DNA from: Brachypodium distachyon
Taxonomy: Eukaryota; Streptophyta; Magnoliopsida; Poales; Poaceae
Assembly (NCBI RefSeq): GCF_000005505.3
Contig: NC_016132.3
Coordinates: forward strand, 28,448,501 to 28,512,500
Direction of reading: 5' to 3'
DNA: 64,000 bases
Shown here: positions 52,760 to 64,000 of the stretch, piece after piece
Position numbering within the stretch: position 1 is the stretch's first letter
Layout of the letters: every line of letters begins with the position of its first letter
The notes under the pieces: generated by a model
The model's database searches: none
The model's input: the letters and a program-made list of their open reading frames with translations, nothing else
What the model was told of the DNA's origin: nothing
Translations under genes and position numbers: made by a program

Positions 52760-55095
52760 TGAAGCGATCCTCCCCCTTACTAGGGTTCGATCTCTGTGCT
52801 TACTGTGCTAGTCCCTGGATCGACTCACTAGCACACACAGTTTCATGATGAAGTATACAGAAACAAAGGTCAAAAGTACTTTATTACATCGCATCATCTA
52901 GAATTTAAATAGTACTTACAACCTCGCATGACCTCTGGGACCAGCATAAAACAAATTCTGTTTCAACATCATAAAACAATGTTTCAAAATACTGCAGCGG
53001 AAAAGGGTAGAACATAAGGGCCACACTACTCCAAGGTGAGGGCATGTTGGAATGTAAGTACAGGACCCACAACAAAACGACGAACCTCACTCATCATCGG
53101 ATCCACCTGCATTGTTAATTGCAGCCACTATGTGGTCAATACATTTGAATGTATTGGCAAGTTCACCAGAGATATAACAGATCCTATCAAGTATATGTAA
53201 TATTTGGCTAGGTGGGGTTTGGCTATTTGCATAAAGCATCATTATTCAATCCTATCATTTTTAAACAAATAGTTTTGAATTCTATTGGACACGGGGTAGA
53301 AACACCCATGCTCCTATTAACCTAGGCACATTGAGTAGAAACATCAATGCTCCTACCCAGTTCAATCCATTCATTTTATTAGGAAACTGGAATGAGTGAG
53401 ACCTTCCTTACAGCCCCAATATCTAGTTGCTCATAATTGTCCGTAACCGGGGACACGGCTAAGTACTTAGTTTGACACTCTCGAGAGAAATCGACGTGTT
53501 AATCCCTTGCTATCCTCCAGGTGGAGTAGAAACGGCATCGATTACAGGAATTTTCAGAACATATTCCCCCAAACCACCTGAGGGACGCGTTCCAACCTAC
53601 ACTGCTACATACCGATGTCACCTCGGATCCAGGTTCATATTTCTTACATCCATCCTGGCAGAGCCCATAATACCATGTGGTTGTACTGGAAGCTACTAAA
53701 CAGGAAACTAGTCCAGTCTCTGGTTATCCCGGGTGGCATCCCACATTGTGACGCAGGCGCTCCCCAAATCGCACGGGGAGACGACCATGGACGCTCCCGA
53801 ATCACACGGAGAGACGACTCAGCAGGCCCCATAGAAATGGACCTAACGTCACGACATCCGAAAACTCAAAGCAGCCCACCCAGGACGGTTCCTGATTAAT
53901 CCGATCTAATCTACACCGTTGGAGATGGACGAACGGACGGGATTGATCAAGGAGCTCACCGGCGCTAGGGTTTCGGCCGAGGTCTGAGACGAACGCGGCG
54001 GCGACGGCGCAGGGCGGCGACACAGGCGGCTCGGGGATGGGCGGGGTCAACACGGCGCGTCGGGGCGAAGGCGGGGGCGCGGGGTCAGGTGGTCAGGGCC
54101 TCGCCTAGATCGAAGACGAGCGGGCGGCGCGAGCGGCGGACGACGGCGCGGCCTCGGGCGTTCGTCGACGGGGAGCTGGAGCGCACGAAAAGAAAAAAGG
54201 AGCGCGTCATCTTGACCGCGAGGGAGAGAGAAGAAGAGAGAGAGGGACGGCTTCGAGGTTTCCTCACGGAGGTCGTCGGTGTGATGCGAAGACGGCGACG
54301 GCGCGTGTGCGGCTCCGGCGAGCGATTCCGGCGGCCTAGCGGCGTAATCGAGGGGGAGGGCAGAGGGGAAAAGAGGAGGGGGCCGCGGGGTTTAAATGGA
54401 CGCGCTCGGGGCTACGAGATATGGACAGAGCGCGGAGTTTCCGGCGGTGATGGCGCGTGGCGGCGAAGAAGGAAGGCAGCGCGCGTCGTGGGCGCCTTCC
54501 AAACAGGGAAGAAGCCCCTGACAGGTGGGTCCCACCTGTCAGCGGGTGCGGGCGCGGCGCGGGCGAGCGGCTGGGCCGGGGCGGTGGCGCGCGCGAGGGA
54601 TTGGGCCGGTTCGGCCCAAAGTGGCTGGGCCGGTCCGGTTTCCTCTTTTTTTTTTCTTTTAGCCTTTTATTTTTCTGCTTTTCTCATTTCTTTGATAACT
54701 TTTGATTTTGAACTCCAAATTGGTCCAAATAAATTTCAGAAAATTTGTAAAATCATGTTCTACCATGATACCACATTTGGGAGTAGTTTCCCCTCAAAAT
54801 AAAATGCATAAAAATACATTTGCTCTATAAATGCCTTTAGGGCTATATATCTATTTAAATAAAATACTTTTTCAACTCCAAATAATTATCCAAAAATTAT
54901 GGGATAGCTTATATATGCATTAAACCCCTTTCATGCATAAACCCTATTGGTTTGAAAATTCCAAAGCCCAAATAGGTGTAAACAAAGTCTTTTAAAGCCT
55001 TTTGAGATTCAAATTTGAATTCAAACATGCGATTGTGGCATGATGCTTATGGATGCAATGCACATGTCAAAGTTTGAAATTTTTGGGATGTTACA
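52760..55095 (-). repeat. Tekay-like LTR shared between two internal regions
   Basis: 2336 bp; in element sense TGTAACATCCC to GATCGCTTCA. On one side it adjoins polypurine tract and integrase C-terminus (3' LTR position), on the other a primer-binding site, leader and gag (5' LTR position). It contains a GC-rich central part (about 53950-54640) and AT-rich ends. Confidence 0.88.
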
Positions 55096-55112
55096 GACCT
55101 AACCCCCTTGAG
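55096..55112 (-). other. Polypurine tract of Tekay element
   Basis: The minus strand reads CTCAAGGGGGTTAGGTC before TGTAACATCCC. Confidence 0.72.
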
Positions 55113-56461
55113 ATGAATCTCGTCCTCAAGATTCGGTGTGGTTAGCAAAAAGGTGTGGGTTGTCTTCTTTAAGATCATCTTCGCGCTCCCAAGTGGCTTC
55201 TTCTTCTGTGGGATGGTCCCACTGGACTTTGCAAAACTTGATGGTCTTGGATCGGGGTTGTCTCTCAGCTATATCCAAGATCCTGATCGGTTTCTCCTCA
55301 TAGGTGAGGTCACTCTGCAATTGCACTTCCTCAAGGGGTATCGTATCCCTTAGTGGTGTATCGGCCATCTCAGGGTGACACTTCTTCAGTTGCGATACAT
55401 GGAGGACATTGTGGACATTGGACAGTGTTTTCGGTAAATCCAACTTGTAAGCCACTTCTCCTTGGCGTGACAAGATCTTGAAAGGCCCAATGAAATGGGG
55501 TGCTAGCTTTCCCTTGATTCCAAATCTTTTAACTCCGTGTATCGGTGAAACTCTGAGATATATGCTCTATCCTCAGCCTCGTAGGTCACCTCCCTACGTC
55601 TGGTATCGGCGTAGCTCTTTTGTCTTGACTAGGCTACCTTCAGCCGGTCTCGGATGAGTCTAACCTTTTCTTCGGCATCCTTTATCAGGCCCGGGCCGAA
55701 TAGGCTACGGTCTCCTACACCATCCCATAACAATGGTGTTCTGCACTTTCTTCCATACAAAGCTTCAAACGGTGACATTCCTATGCTGGCTTGGAAGCTA
55801 TTGTTGTAAGAAAATTCTGCATACGGCAGATTGTCATCCCAACTGGATCCATAATCTAGAGCACAGGCTCTCAACATATCTTCAAGGATCTGATTTACTC
55901 TCTCGGTCTGTCCATCCGTCTGCGGATGAAAAGCTGTGCTGAATTCTAGTCTCGTTCCTAGAGAGTCATGTAGTTGTCCCCAAATCTTGAGGTATGGGTA
56001 CCTCTGTCTGAAACTATTTCCTTGGGTACTCCGTGTAAACACACTATTCTGGATATGTACTGTTTCGCTAACTGTGCGCTGGTGTAAGTAGTCTTTACTG
56101 GTATGAAGTGGCAACCTTGGTCAAACGATCAATCACTACCCAAATAGAATCATATCCTGATCTGGTCCTTGGTAAACCGGTGATAAAGTCCATGCCAACT
56201 TTATCCCATTTCCAGTCCGGTATAGGCAATGGTCTCAGCAATCCTGCTGGCTTCTGGTCCTCTGCCTTAACCCTGCTGCACACATCACACAAGGCAATGA
56301 ACTCTGCGATGTCACGCTTCAATCCGGACCACCAAAATGTTTCCTTGAGGTCCATGTACATCTTTGTGTTTCCAGGGTGGATTGAGTACGGTGAGTCGTG
56401 GGCCTCTTGTAAAATCAGCTTTCTGATTTTCGGATCCTGTGGTACACATATGCGTTTTCCG
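55113..56461 (-). pseudogene. pol: Tekay-like integrase with chromodomain, fragment
   Basis: From [29 protein letters not shown] through the zinc region ([16 protein letters not shown]), core ([27 protein letters not shown] shifted around 56000, [27 protein letters not shown]) and C-terminal chromodomain-like end (VQWDHPTEEEATWEREDDL). Frame breaks lie near 56100 and 55990 and a rearranged stretch near 55480-55630. Everything upstream of integrase is missing because a truncated LTR begins at 56462. Confidence 0.9.
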
Positions 56462-58632
56462 TGATTCGTCGGTACCGGTTCGGGAATTAAACTTGTCATG
56501 GCCATTGGATCTCACTTAAAAGAAATGGAAGCCCGAGATCGGAAAATACCCCTTCGTTTTAAAGGGATCTAATCTCGGCCGTTGGTCATGATCCAACGGT
56601 CCAAGGTGGCCAGCTCACCTTCGGAGGCTTCTAGTGCTCCGGCGACAACTCCGGCTCGGCGTGGCTCAGGCGGTGGCGCGCAGGGATGCTCTGCTGGTCT
56701 TCGGGCTCAGGGAAATCGTCGGCGAGGGGCAGCGCGGTGTGACGGAGAGGATGATGTGGCTAGTTTGTCCCGAGGACGACGAGGGCGGCGTCTAGCTCGA
56801 TGAGGAACGGTGGCGGCATGGGCGGAGCTCCGGTGAACGGTGTCGGGCGGCTTCGGTGCACCAAACACAAAATGGTCCGCGTCAAAACGTGCGCAAAGGA
56901 GAGAGGAGGAAGAAATTGCCGGGAGTTTGGACCAAGTCTCACCGGTGTGACGACGGCGAGTGACAGAACGGCCGGCGGCGTGGCAACTCCGGCGAGGAAT
57001 TCCGCAGCGTGGGCGCGGAATTGGGAGGAGTGGGCAGGGGGGAAATGGAGAGGGGAGGCAAGGGCTCGAAGTGACGCGCTCGGAATCGTCTTTTATAGGT
57101 CGAGGAGGGAGATCGGGCATGGATGCCAACGGGTGGCATTTACAGGCGTAGGCCATTGATGAGGATAGAAGGCCTTGAATAGGGTGATTAATGGGGGGAA
57201 TTAAGGAGAGGGCAACCTTGGGGTTCGATTCAGTGTACCTGGACGGGATTCGGGACAAGGAAGCATGGGGATTGGATTAGGGCAGCCATGGTGTGCGTGT
57301 GTTCTTTCAGTACGTGGAAGTGCTGGAGGAAGAAGACGACTTCGTGCAGGCCTTGGGCTGGGGTGCTCGGTCAGGCGATGGGCCAGGGAAAGGGAGGACC
57401 AGGGAGAAAGAGGAAAAAAAAAAGAGAAAGGAGGGGAATGGGCCGCTCTGCTGGGCTGCTCGGGTGCGCGAGTGGGCTGGGCCGGTCGGTCGCGGGCGCG
57501 CACGGGGTGACCGGACCAGGTCGGCCGGGCCGGTCCGTTTTTCTTTTTTTTTGTTCTTTTCTTTTTCTCCTTTTCTTTTTTCTATTTTTCCTTTATACCT
57601 TTTGATTTTGAACTCCAAGTGAACTCAAATAAATTCTAGAAAAATCGTAGAGTCATATCTTTTTATGATCCAACTCTTGGGACTAAATTCCCTTCAAAAT
57701 AAAATAGTTGAAAATACTTTTGCCTATATAATTGCCTCTATGGCCATATTACTAATAACATAAAATAGATTTTTAACTCCAAATTGAACGACAAATATAT
57801 GGGGTAGCTTATTAATGCAATAAACCCCTTTCTACTGCCTCAACCCTATGGGTTTGAAAAATCCAAAAAGATGTAAAGTAGGATTAAAGGCAAATAACTT
57901 AATAAAAAGGTTTTAAATTTTAAATCTTTGGTTTAAAGGTGTTCAATGTGCATAAATGGATGATATTCATGAGTGCAAATGCATGATGCAAGGTTTGGAA
58001 AAATTGGGACGTCACGTTGTCCCACTCTCAACGATGGAATAAATGTTTGAATAACATTTGCACATGAGGATGTCACGTTATCCTCTTCTCGAATATTTGA
58101 TAACATGTTCTCGAAAACAAAATGAACATGACAAAATAAAAATCGAGAAAACATAGGTGAATCATTAAATATTTTTCCAACCTTATAATCAGGAAAGACA
58201 TGTTATTCCCTCTCTTTAACATTTAAATAAATGTTGGAAAGCATTTCTAATCGATTCAAATATTCCAACGATGCTCTCAATTGGTCATGGCATCCAAATT
58301 GGAATCTTAGCGTTTTATTAAATCCTTTAAAAAGAAAATAGGTTTTATTAAGATAAAAAGAATTATCCGGATAAAATCATAATGTGCAAATGGTTCCAAA
58401 TAGAATACTTTGAACTTACATAAATGTCCCAACCATGTTGTATAATTTGGATAGTCATATTAATCCACTCTTTTGTTGAATATTCAAACTTCGTGTGGAA
58501 AAATTTAAGTAAGTCCAAAAAATTTCAAATCCTTCAGAAATTCACAACCAAAATATCTCCAAAGACAATATTTTATTTAAAAAAATTATTTTATTTAACA
58601 TTCCAAAATGGGAAAATTTTGGGATGTTACAC
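56462..58632 (-). repeat. Tekay-like LTR, truncated
   Basis: The right edge GGGATGTTACA is the LTR start. The left edge (TGATTCGTCGGTACC) matches an internal LTR position seen at 9961, so the 3' part of the LTR is lost. It interrupts integrase right after the GCGTTTTCCG string. Confidence 0.82.
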
Positions 58633-59277
58633 GACGGTACCGGGGTGCCTCCAGGGTGCTGGAGCTTTGGGGGGTTGCAGGTGGGGCTGACGGAACCGTG
58701 AAGACAAGACGAGACAGCGGACGCAGTGCATTTAATGCACCGACAGAAGTCACATCGGCAGGGCTAGTCTTGCTGAACAAGTCTAGAGCGGCTACCCTAG
58801 GATAAATTTTATTTACAATGCACCGTGGCCTGGGCGCTGCATGAAGCCCAGCGTGGATCTACAGTAGAGTAAGTTTGGTGGCAATAACACGCGTGTAGTT
58901 AACGTGTCACGCTGCATGCATCGGCACCTGTGGTATGCCCTTGTCTATAAAAAGAGGACCAATGCCATCGGTCAAAGGGTTCAAACCCTAGTTGGTAACA
59001 ACTAGTTTTGAATCCATTCATAGCAGAATCCCTTAGAAGAACAAGTAGCCCACCCGGGAACCCCCGGGCAATCTGCAAGAACACACAAATTCGTGAATAC
59101 AACTAAAGGCAGGTTGTAGGGTGTTACACCTCCGGGTGGCCCGAACCTGGGTAAATCTGATTATCTACACTTCATGTCTTACGTCATGACGGCGATCGCC
59201 GGAGTGCTCACCTCGCCCCTCACCGAACAACAAGGGGGTGTCCAGCATCCCCGGTGCTAGAGACCCGTGCTCCGACA
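58633..59277 (+). repeat. Tat LTR, 5'-truncated
   Basis: TATAAAAAG at 58946-58954, the CACCTCCGGGTGGCCCGAACCTGGG-like block and the end CCCGTGCTCCGACA identify a plus-strand Tat LTR lacking about the first 280 bp. No internal sequence follows, so it is a solo or broken LTR. It sits between a Tekay LTR terminus and Tekay integrase. Confidence 0.82.
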
Positions 59278-60144
59278 ATAATCTAGAGCGCAAGCTCTCA
59301 ACATATCCTTAAGTATCTGATTTACTCTTTCGGTCTGTCCATCCGTCTGCGGATGAAATGTTGTGCTGAACTCTAGCCTCGTGCCTAGTGACTCATGTAA
59401 TTGTCCCCAAAATCTTGAGGTAAATTGGGTACCTATGTCTAAAACTATCTCCTTGGGTACTCCGTGCAAGCACACAATTTTTGACATCTAGCGTTTTGCT
59501 AATTGAGCACTGGTATAGGTGGTCTTCACCGCTATGAAATGGGCAACCTTGGTCAAACGGTCAACCACTACCCATATAGAGTCATATCCTGATCTAGTCC
59601 TTGGTAATCCTGTGATAAATCCATGCTTACTTTATCCCATTTCCAGTCTGGCACCGGCAACGGTTGTAGCAGTCCTGCTGGATTCTGGTGTTCAGCTTTG
59701 ACGTTGTTACATACATCGCACAAAGCGATATACTCAGTGATGTCACGCTTTAATCCAGACCACCAAAATGTTTTCCTTCAAATCCATGTACATCTTTGTG
59801 TTTCCCGGATGAATCGAGTAGGGCTAATCATGGGCTTCTTGAAATATCAACTTTCTGATCTTAGGATCCTGTGGCACGCAAATGCGCTTCTCAAACCATA
59901 TGGTACCTTGGTCATCCTCATGAAAACCTTTTGCTCTGTTTTCAGTCATCTTGATCTTTATCTATTCGATTTCTGCATAAGTTTTCTGAGCTTCTCTGAT
60001 TCTGTCCAACAACTTGGGTTGTACCTCCATGTTGGCAAGATAACCTTCTTGTACAATCTCCAATCTGAGCTCTTTCAACTGTTCGCACAAATCAGGTGGT
60101 AGTTCTCGAGCTATGAGTCCATTCACATAGCCCTTGCGGCTTAA
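59278..60144 (-). pseudogene. pol: Tekay-like RNase H end and integrase, degenerate
   Basis: Reading leftward from 60144: [52 protein letters not shown], the zinc region with several stops, and the integrase core to [26 protein letters not shown]. It is more decayed than the other two integrase copies. It was interrupted at 60145 by the plus-strand Tekay LTR; the flank CTTAA is the expected left target duplication, its partner lying beyond the window. Confidence 0.85.
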
Positions 60145-63113
60145 TGCAACATCCCAATTTTCAAAACCCTTCATATGCATTGCATATCATGAGCATCATG
60201 TCACCCTTGCATTTAATCACATTTGATAACCCTAAAATTTACCCTGAGAATCCCTGTTCAAAAGTGCTTTTATTTGATTTTGGGCTTTGATCTTACTTTC
60301 AAGCATTTGTGTTTTAACCCATGAGGGTATTGGTATAAAAAGGGATTTAATGCATATATAAAGCTATCCCATAAGTTTGCTTTTGAAATTATTTTGAAAA
60401 TTATTTTATTTTGATAGCCTAAGGGCCCTAAAAGCCATTTTATAAGCAAATGTACTTTTAAGTATTTTATTTTGAGAAAATTCTTGTTCCAGAAGTTAGA
60501 TCATATGAAAATATGATTTTACAAATTTTGTTGCAATTTATTGGGAGTGATTTGGAGCTTTGAATCAATTTTGAAGTTTAAAAAACAGAAAATAGAAAAA
60601 AAATGAAAAGAAAAACCGAACCGGCCGAACCAGACCGAACTGGACCGCCCGACCGGCCTGCCCCGCGCGCTCGGTCACTGACAGTGGGCCCCACGCCGTC
60701 TCCTACCTCCAACTGCCGTCCGGAGTCCACGCCGAGCACGTCCCCGCGAACCGACAGCGCACCAGCTCCGATTTCTCCGCATTTGGGCCACCTCTTCCAA
60801 ATCCCCGCGCGTCATCTCGAGCCCCGTGCCCGACCGTCGGCAGCCGCCCGTCGCTCGTCCCCGAGCCCCGAGCCGCCGCCATCCATCCGTCTCCGCCAGA
60901 GCCGAGCCGCACCGCCCGTCCGCCGCCTTCGCCTCCGCCCGAGCCCCGACCGCGCCGCCACCCGCTGCCGCTGCCGCCGTCTTCTCCGAGTCCGGCCCCC
61001 CACGCCGCCAGGGTAAACCCTAGCCCAAACCGGACCAATCCTGGGACGCCACGTGGCGAATCTTTTTAATTTAATTTTCGTCCAAAATTAAAACTGCACA
61101 TTTGCAGAAAAGCACCTGTAACTTTAAAGCATCGTAACTTTTAAACCGCTTGTCCAAAAATTATGATCCACACCTTTCTGGAATCCTCACAACTTGTAGA
61201 ATTTTTTGGCACTGTCCAATTTCAATTTTGAACAACTTTGTCAGAAGCAAATTACAGAATGATTGAATATGGTTTAAATTTTGAATGAATTATTTCAAAG
61301 TGGTTTTGAGCATGTTAGCTTGCTGTAAAATTATTTAAACTTGTTTTTGTCCATTAGGACCAGAAGAGAAAATTATTTTGTGAATGACATGACACTACGA
61401 GTTTAAATATTGCTCTATGTTTGCAAAAACAATATAATCTTTAAATTTAAATCCTATCCTTGTTTCATGCATATTAATTACCTCTTTGATGTTGTATACT
61501 CTGTCCAAATCATTTGAAAAACTTTTCAAAACAGAAACAAAACTTGTTACATTTAAAGGTAACCTATGTGTGCATCATCATGGCATATGCATCATAGCAT
61601 GATTTTGTATTGAATGTTGTGTTTATTGTGTGTATGCTTTCTTTTATTTTAGATTGTGTGGATTGTGAACCTTGTTGTTGCGAAGAGTGCGAGAACTACC
61701 ACAACCTTGGACAAGGCAAGTTCACTTTGATCATTTCCCAATTATTGTACTATGCACTAGTTATTTTATTAGATGCATCAGGAATATTACTCGTACCTCT
61801 ATGCTAGCTATAAATCTCAGGTAGTATAGTTTTACCCTTGCCATTACCATGCTACCAAAATTGCCATCGATTGTAGTTGAATGCTAGGCTATGGTAGTAT
61901 CGCAGGGGAAATAACTACATTATGATATTGTTATGCCTTTGGCGATATGAAATGTTTTGTTAGATTAAGGCAAAACAATTAATTCAATGAACCGTCCTGG
62001 GTGGGCTGCTTTGAGCATTTTGAGGATTAGCGGCGTCAGGTCCATTTCTATGGGTCCCTCTGAGTCGAGTTCCCGTGGATTCGGGAATGGATCGTCCATG
62101 GACGTCTCTCCCGTGGATTCGGGGAGCGCCTACGTTGCAAATGTGGAATGCCAACTGGGGTAACCGAGACTGGACTAGTTTCCTATTTAGTAGCTTCCAA
62201 TACAACCACAATGCTATATGGGCTCTGGCGAGACAAGAGTATGTTCTATGAACCTAGACCCGAGGAATTGTACTGAGGTAGCCGTGTAGGGGGAGCGTGA
62301 TTCTCTCGTGGTTTAGGGAATTACCTCTGAAAATCTCGTAATCGATGCCGTTGCTACTCTACCCTGAGGACAGCAAGGGATTAACCCGTCGGTTTCTTGT
62401 GGAGAATGTGTACAAACTCTCGAGAGCATCAAAACTAAGTACTTAGCCCGTGTCCCCGGCAATGGACAATTTGATCAACTAGATGTGGAGCTGTAAGGAA
62501 AGTCTCACTCATTCTAATTTCTTAATAAAATGAATGGTTTGAATTTGGGTTTAGAGCATTGATGTGTCTACTCAATGTCCTTAGTTTAATAGGAGCATGG
62601 GTGGGTCTACCCCATGTCCAATAGTGATAAAATCTATTTGTTTAAAAGATAGGATTAAATAACTAAGCTTTTATGCAAATAGTCTTGAACCCCACCTTGC
62701 CACATTATGCATATACTTGGTAGGTTCTGATATAATTCCTGGTGAATCTTGCAAATACATTCAATGTATTGACCCTACTGGCTGCATTGTTTAATGATGC
62801 AGGAAGCTCCGACGAAGAGTAAGATGTGCGTTCTGCTTGTTTGGGTTACGGGCCTACGTTCCAACACGCTCTCACCGTGGTGTTGATGTGCCCTTGTATC
62901 TTTCGCTTTCCGTTGCTAAACAGTTGTTTTATTTCCAGCTAACCCGTGGGGTTATGCGTGTTGTAATTACTTTAAAATTCTGGATGATACGTTGTAATAT
63001 TGAGACCTTTGTTCTATGATATTACATCTTGAAACTGTGTGTGCTAGTGAGTCGATCCAGGGACTCGCACTAAAGCACAGAGATCGAACCCGTGTACGGG
63101 GGCGGTCGCTTCA
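60145..63113 (+). repeat. Tekay-like 5' LTR of a plus-strand element
   Basis: 2969 bp from TGCAACATCCC to GGTCGCTTCA. It has a GC-rich segment at about 60620-61030 and long AT-rich parts. It aligns in inverted orientation with 52760-55095 but is longer by about 630 bp and diverged. No gene is seen inside it. Confidence 0.87.
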
Positions 63114-63115
63114 GA

Positions 63116-63127
63116 TGGTATCAGAGT
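63116..63127 (+). promoter_or_regulatory. Primer-binding site of plus-strand Tekay element
   Basis: TGGTATCAGAGT, two bases after the LTR end; one mismatch to the initiator-Met tRNA complement. 63128-63697 is leader with no gene seen; unlike the element at 52 kb it has no clear additional ORF before gag. Confidence 0.85.
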
Positions 63128-63697
63128 ATTGTGTTGCCTGTAGGAACGTGACCCTAGTGTTGGATAAGACCTAAGGACTTATTTGCAAAACTAGATATCT
63201 ATGAAACCTCTCATATTCTCAACTCATCTACTCTTCCATGATCTTATCTCCATTTTGAAAGTTTTGAAACATTCTTCTCCTTTTCAAAAGTATTAGAGTT
63301 ACCGTAGAGGATGAAGAAGGAGAAGTTGAGAATCGAGATTGCGACAAGGGTTCGTGAAGATTTCAACTAATGAAGTTATGAAGAACTACAAGATTTGAAG
63401 GTGACCTTGATAGGATAATAACCCATTGGTACGTACTTACTCATGGTAGACGTAATATGTGAGCTGTCACTTTTGGTTTTATTGATGGCCAGAAATAATA
63501 GTAGTAAATTATTTTAGATAACAAAACTTTGTCCGTTTCCTTTTTGAACTTCTTTCTTGGGCTTGGATGCCTGAACCAAATTATTTGCTTGTTGGATCTT
63601 ACTTGTTTGGTGATTGCTATGCCTTGCTTGCTTGTTGTTGGGTTAAGGTTCTTTTAGACCCATCTATCTATTCTTCATCTATGCTGTCCCAAAACAG

Positions 63698-64000
63698 ATG
63701 CTGCCGAGATGCGATACTCGCCGCGATGCCGACAACACTCAGGAGGGATAGGACAACAACGCTGCCACCATACAGCAACTGTTGACGGCACAGGCTCAGA
63801 TTCAGCAAGCCTTAACCCAGCAGATGAATAACAACCCAAACAACAACAACAACAACCAAAACAACCAGCACCCCAACCCACCACCTCAAGTGAATATGTT
63901 CACCAGATTTCTGAGGTTGCGTCCACCTACTTTCACTAACTCCTCGGAACCAATTGTGGCCGATGATTGGCAAATGCTTAGTGACTGTGGGCTGCACTGA
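63698..64000 (+). pseudogene. gag: Tekay-like gag, 5' part (window ends)
   Basis: MLPRCDTRRDADNTQEG followed by an in-frame TAG, then DNNAATIQQLLTAQAQIQQ, an Asn run, and the start of the capsid domain (TRFLRLRPPTFTNSSEPIVADDW). Soon after ADDW a short deletion shifts the frame (expected NKDLVTVGCTE is read in another frame). The copy continues beyond 64000. Confidence 0.85.

Noticed and set aside
54089..54802. 237-codon Arg-rich frame
   Set aside because: It lies within the GC-rich centre of the Tekay LTR; the equivalent regions of other Tekay LTRs do not preserve it.
60603..61023. Pro/Arg-rich frame that could be a short gene
   Set aside because: Same GC-rich LTR segment in the other orientation; no start context, domain or conservation.

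Overview
This is nuclear plant DNA, almost certainly from a grass (Poaceae). Every recognisable coding stretch belongs to an LTR retrotransposon of a type abundant in grass genomes. I found no host gene I can defend, no rRNA or tRNA gene, no CRISPR array and nothing prokaryotic. Four Ty3/gypsy populations make up nearly the whole window: (i) a Tat-lineage element (RIRE2/Grande-like) that carries a large additional gene in antisense between integrase and the 3' LTR; (ii) a Tekay/Del-like chromovirus whose LTR starts TGTAACATCCC; (iii) a CRM-like chromovirus, the clade known for centromeric elements; and (iv) a gag-only non-autonomous relative of (iii), here called noaCRM. The CRM-type content, dense nesting and rearrangement suggest pericentromeric or centromere-proximal heterochromatin (inference).

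Layout. 1-9659: a mosaic of broken antisense ORFs (aORFs) of the Tat family, with Tat LTR pieces, a CRM-like RT scrap, a noaCRM LTR and two short unassigned stretches. 9660-11681: 3' end of a minus-strand Tekay element. 11682-19750: a minus-strand Tat element (3' LTR, aORF, spacer, integrase and RNase H) carrying a noaCRM solo LTR with a 5-bp target duplication. About 19750: head-to-head junction with a plus-strand Tat element (19751-41247), whose gag is split by a complete CRM-like element (21413-29604, target duplication GCGGT). This Tat element continues through protease, RT, RNase H and integrase (to 33883), a spacer with tandem repeats and hairpins, an apparently intact three-exon antisense gene (36152-39842) and an LTR (40250-41247). 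41250-42267: start of another Tat gag, joined tail to tail with an inverted Tat protease/RT piece. 42321-56461: minus-strand Tekay sequence with a noaCRM tandem (44483-49894) where its protease should be. 56462-60144: truncated Tekay LTR, Tat LTR and Tekay integrase scrap. 60145-64000: LTR, primer-binding site and gag start of a plus-strand Tekay element that runs off the window.

How the parts relate. The CRM-like and noaCRM elements share the primer-binding site, a nearly identical 1.5-kb leader and the R-U5 part of the LTR, but not U3 or pol. This fits a parasite using its partner's replication proteins. Both families run their reading frame across the internal/LTR border. The Tat elements look like three units: sense gag-pol ending near a conserved AATAAA, a TATA-led spacer of hairpins, and a spliced antisense gene with its own conserved TATA about 110 bp before its ATG. 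Three families each show internal-LTR-internal arrangements, which points to repeated LTR-LTR recombination. Nearly all gag-pol copies are dead. Many lesions are CAG to TAG, TGG to TAG/TGA or CGA to TGA, the expected mark of cytosine methylation. Alignments, divergence values and junctions were read by eye and are approximate by a few bases.
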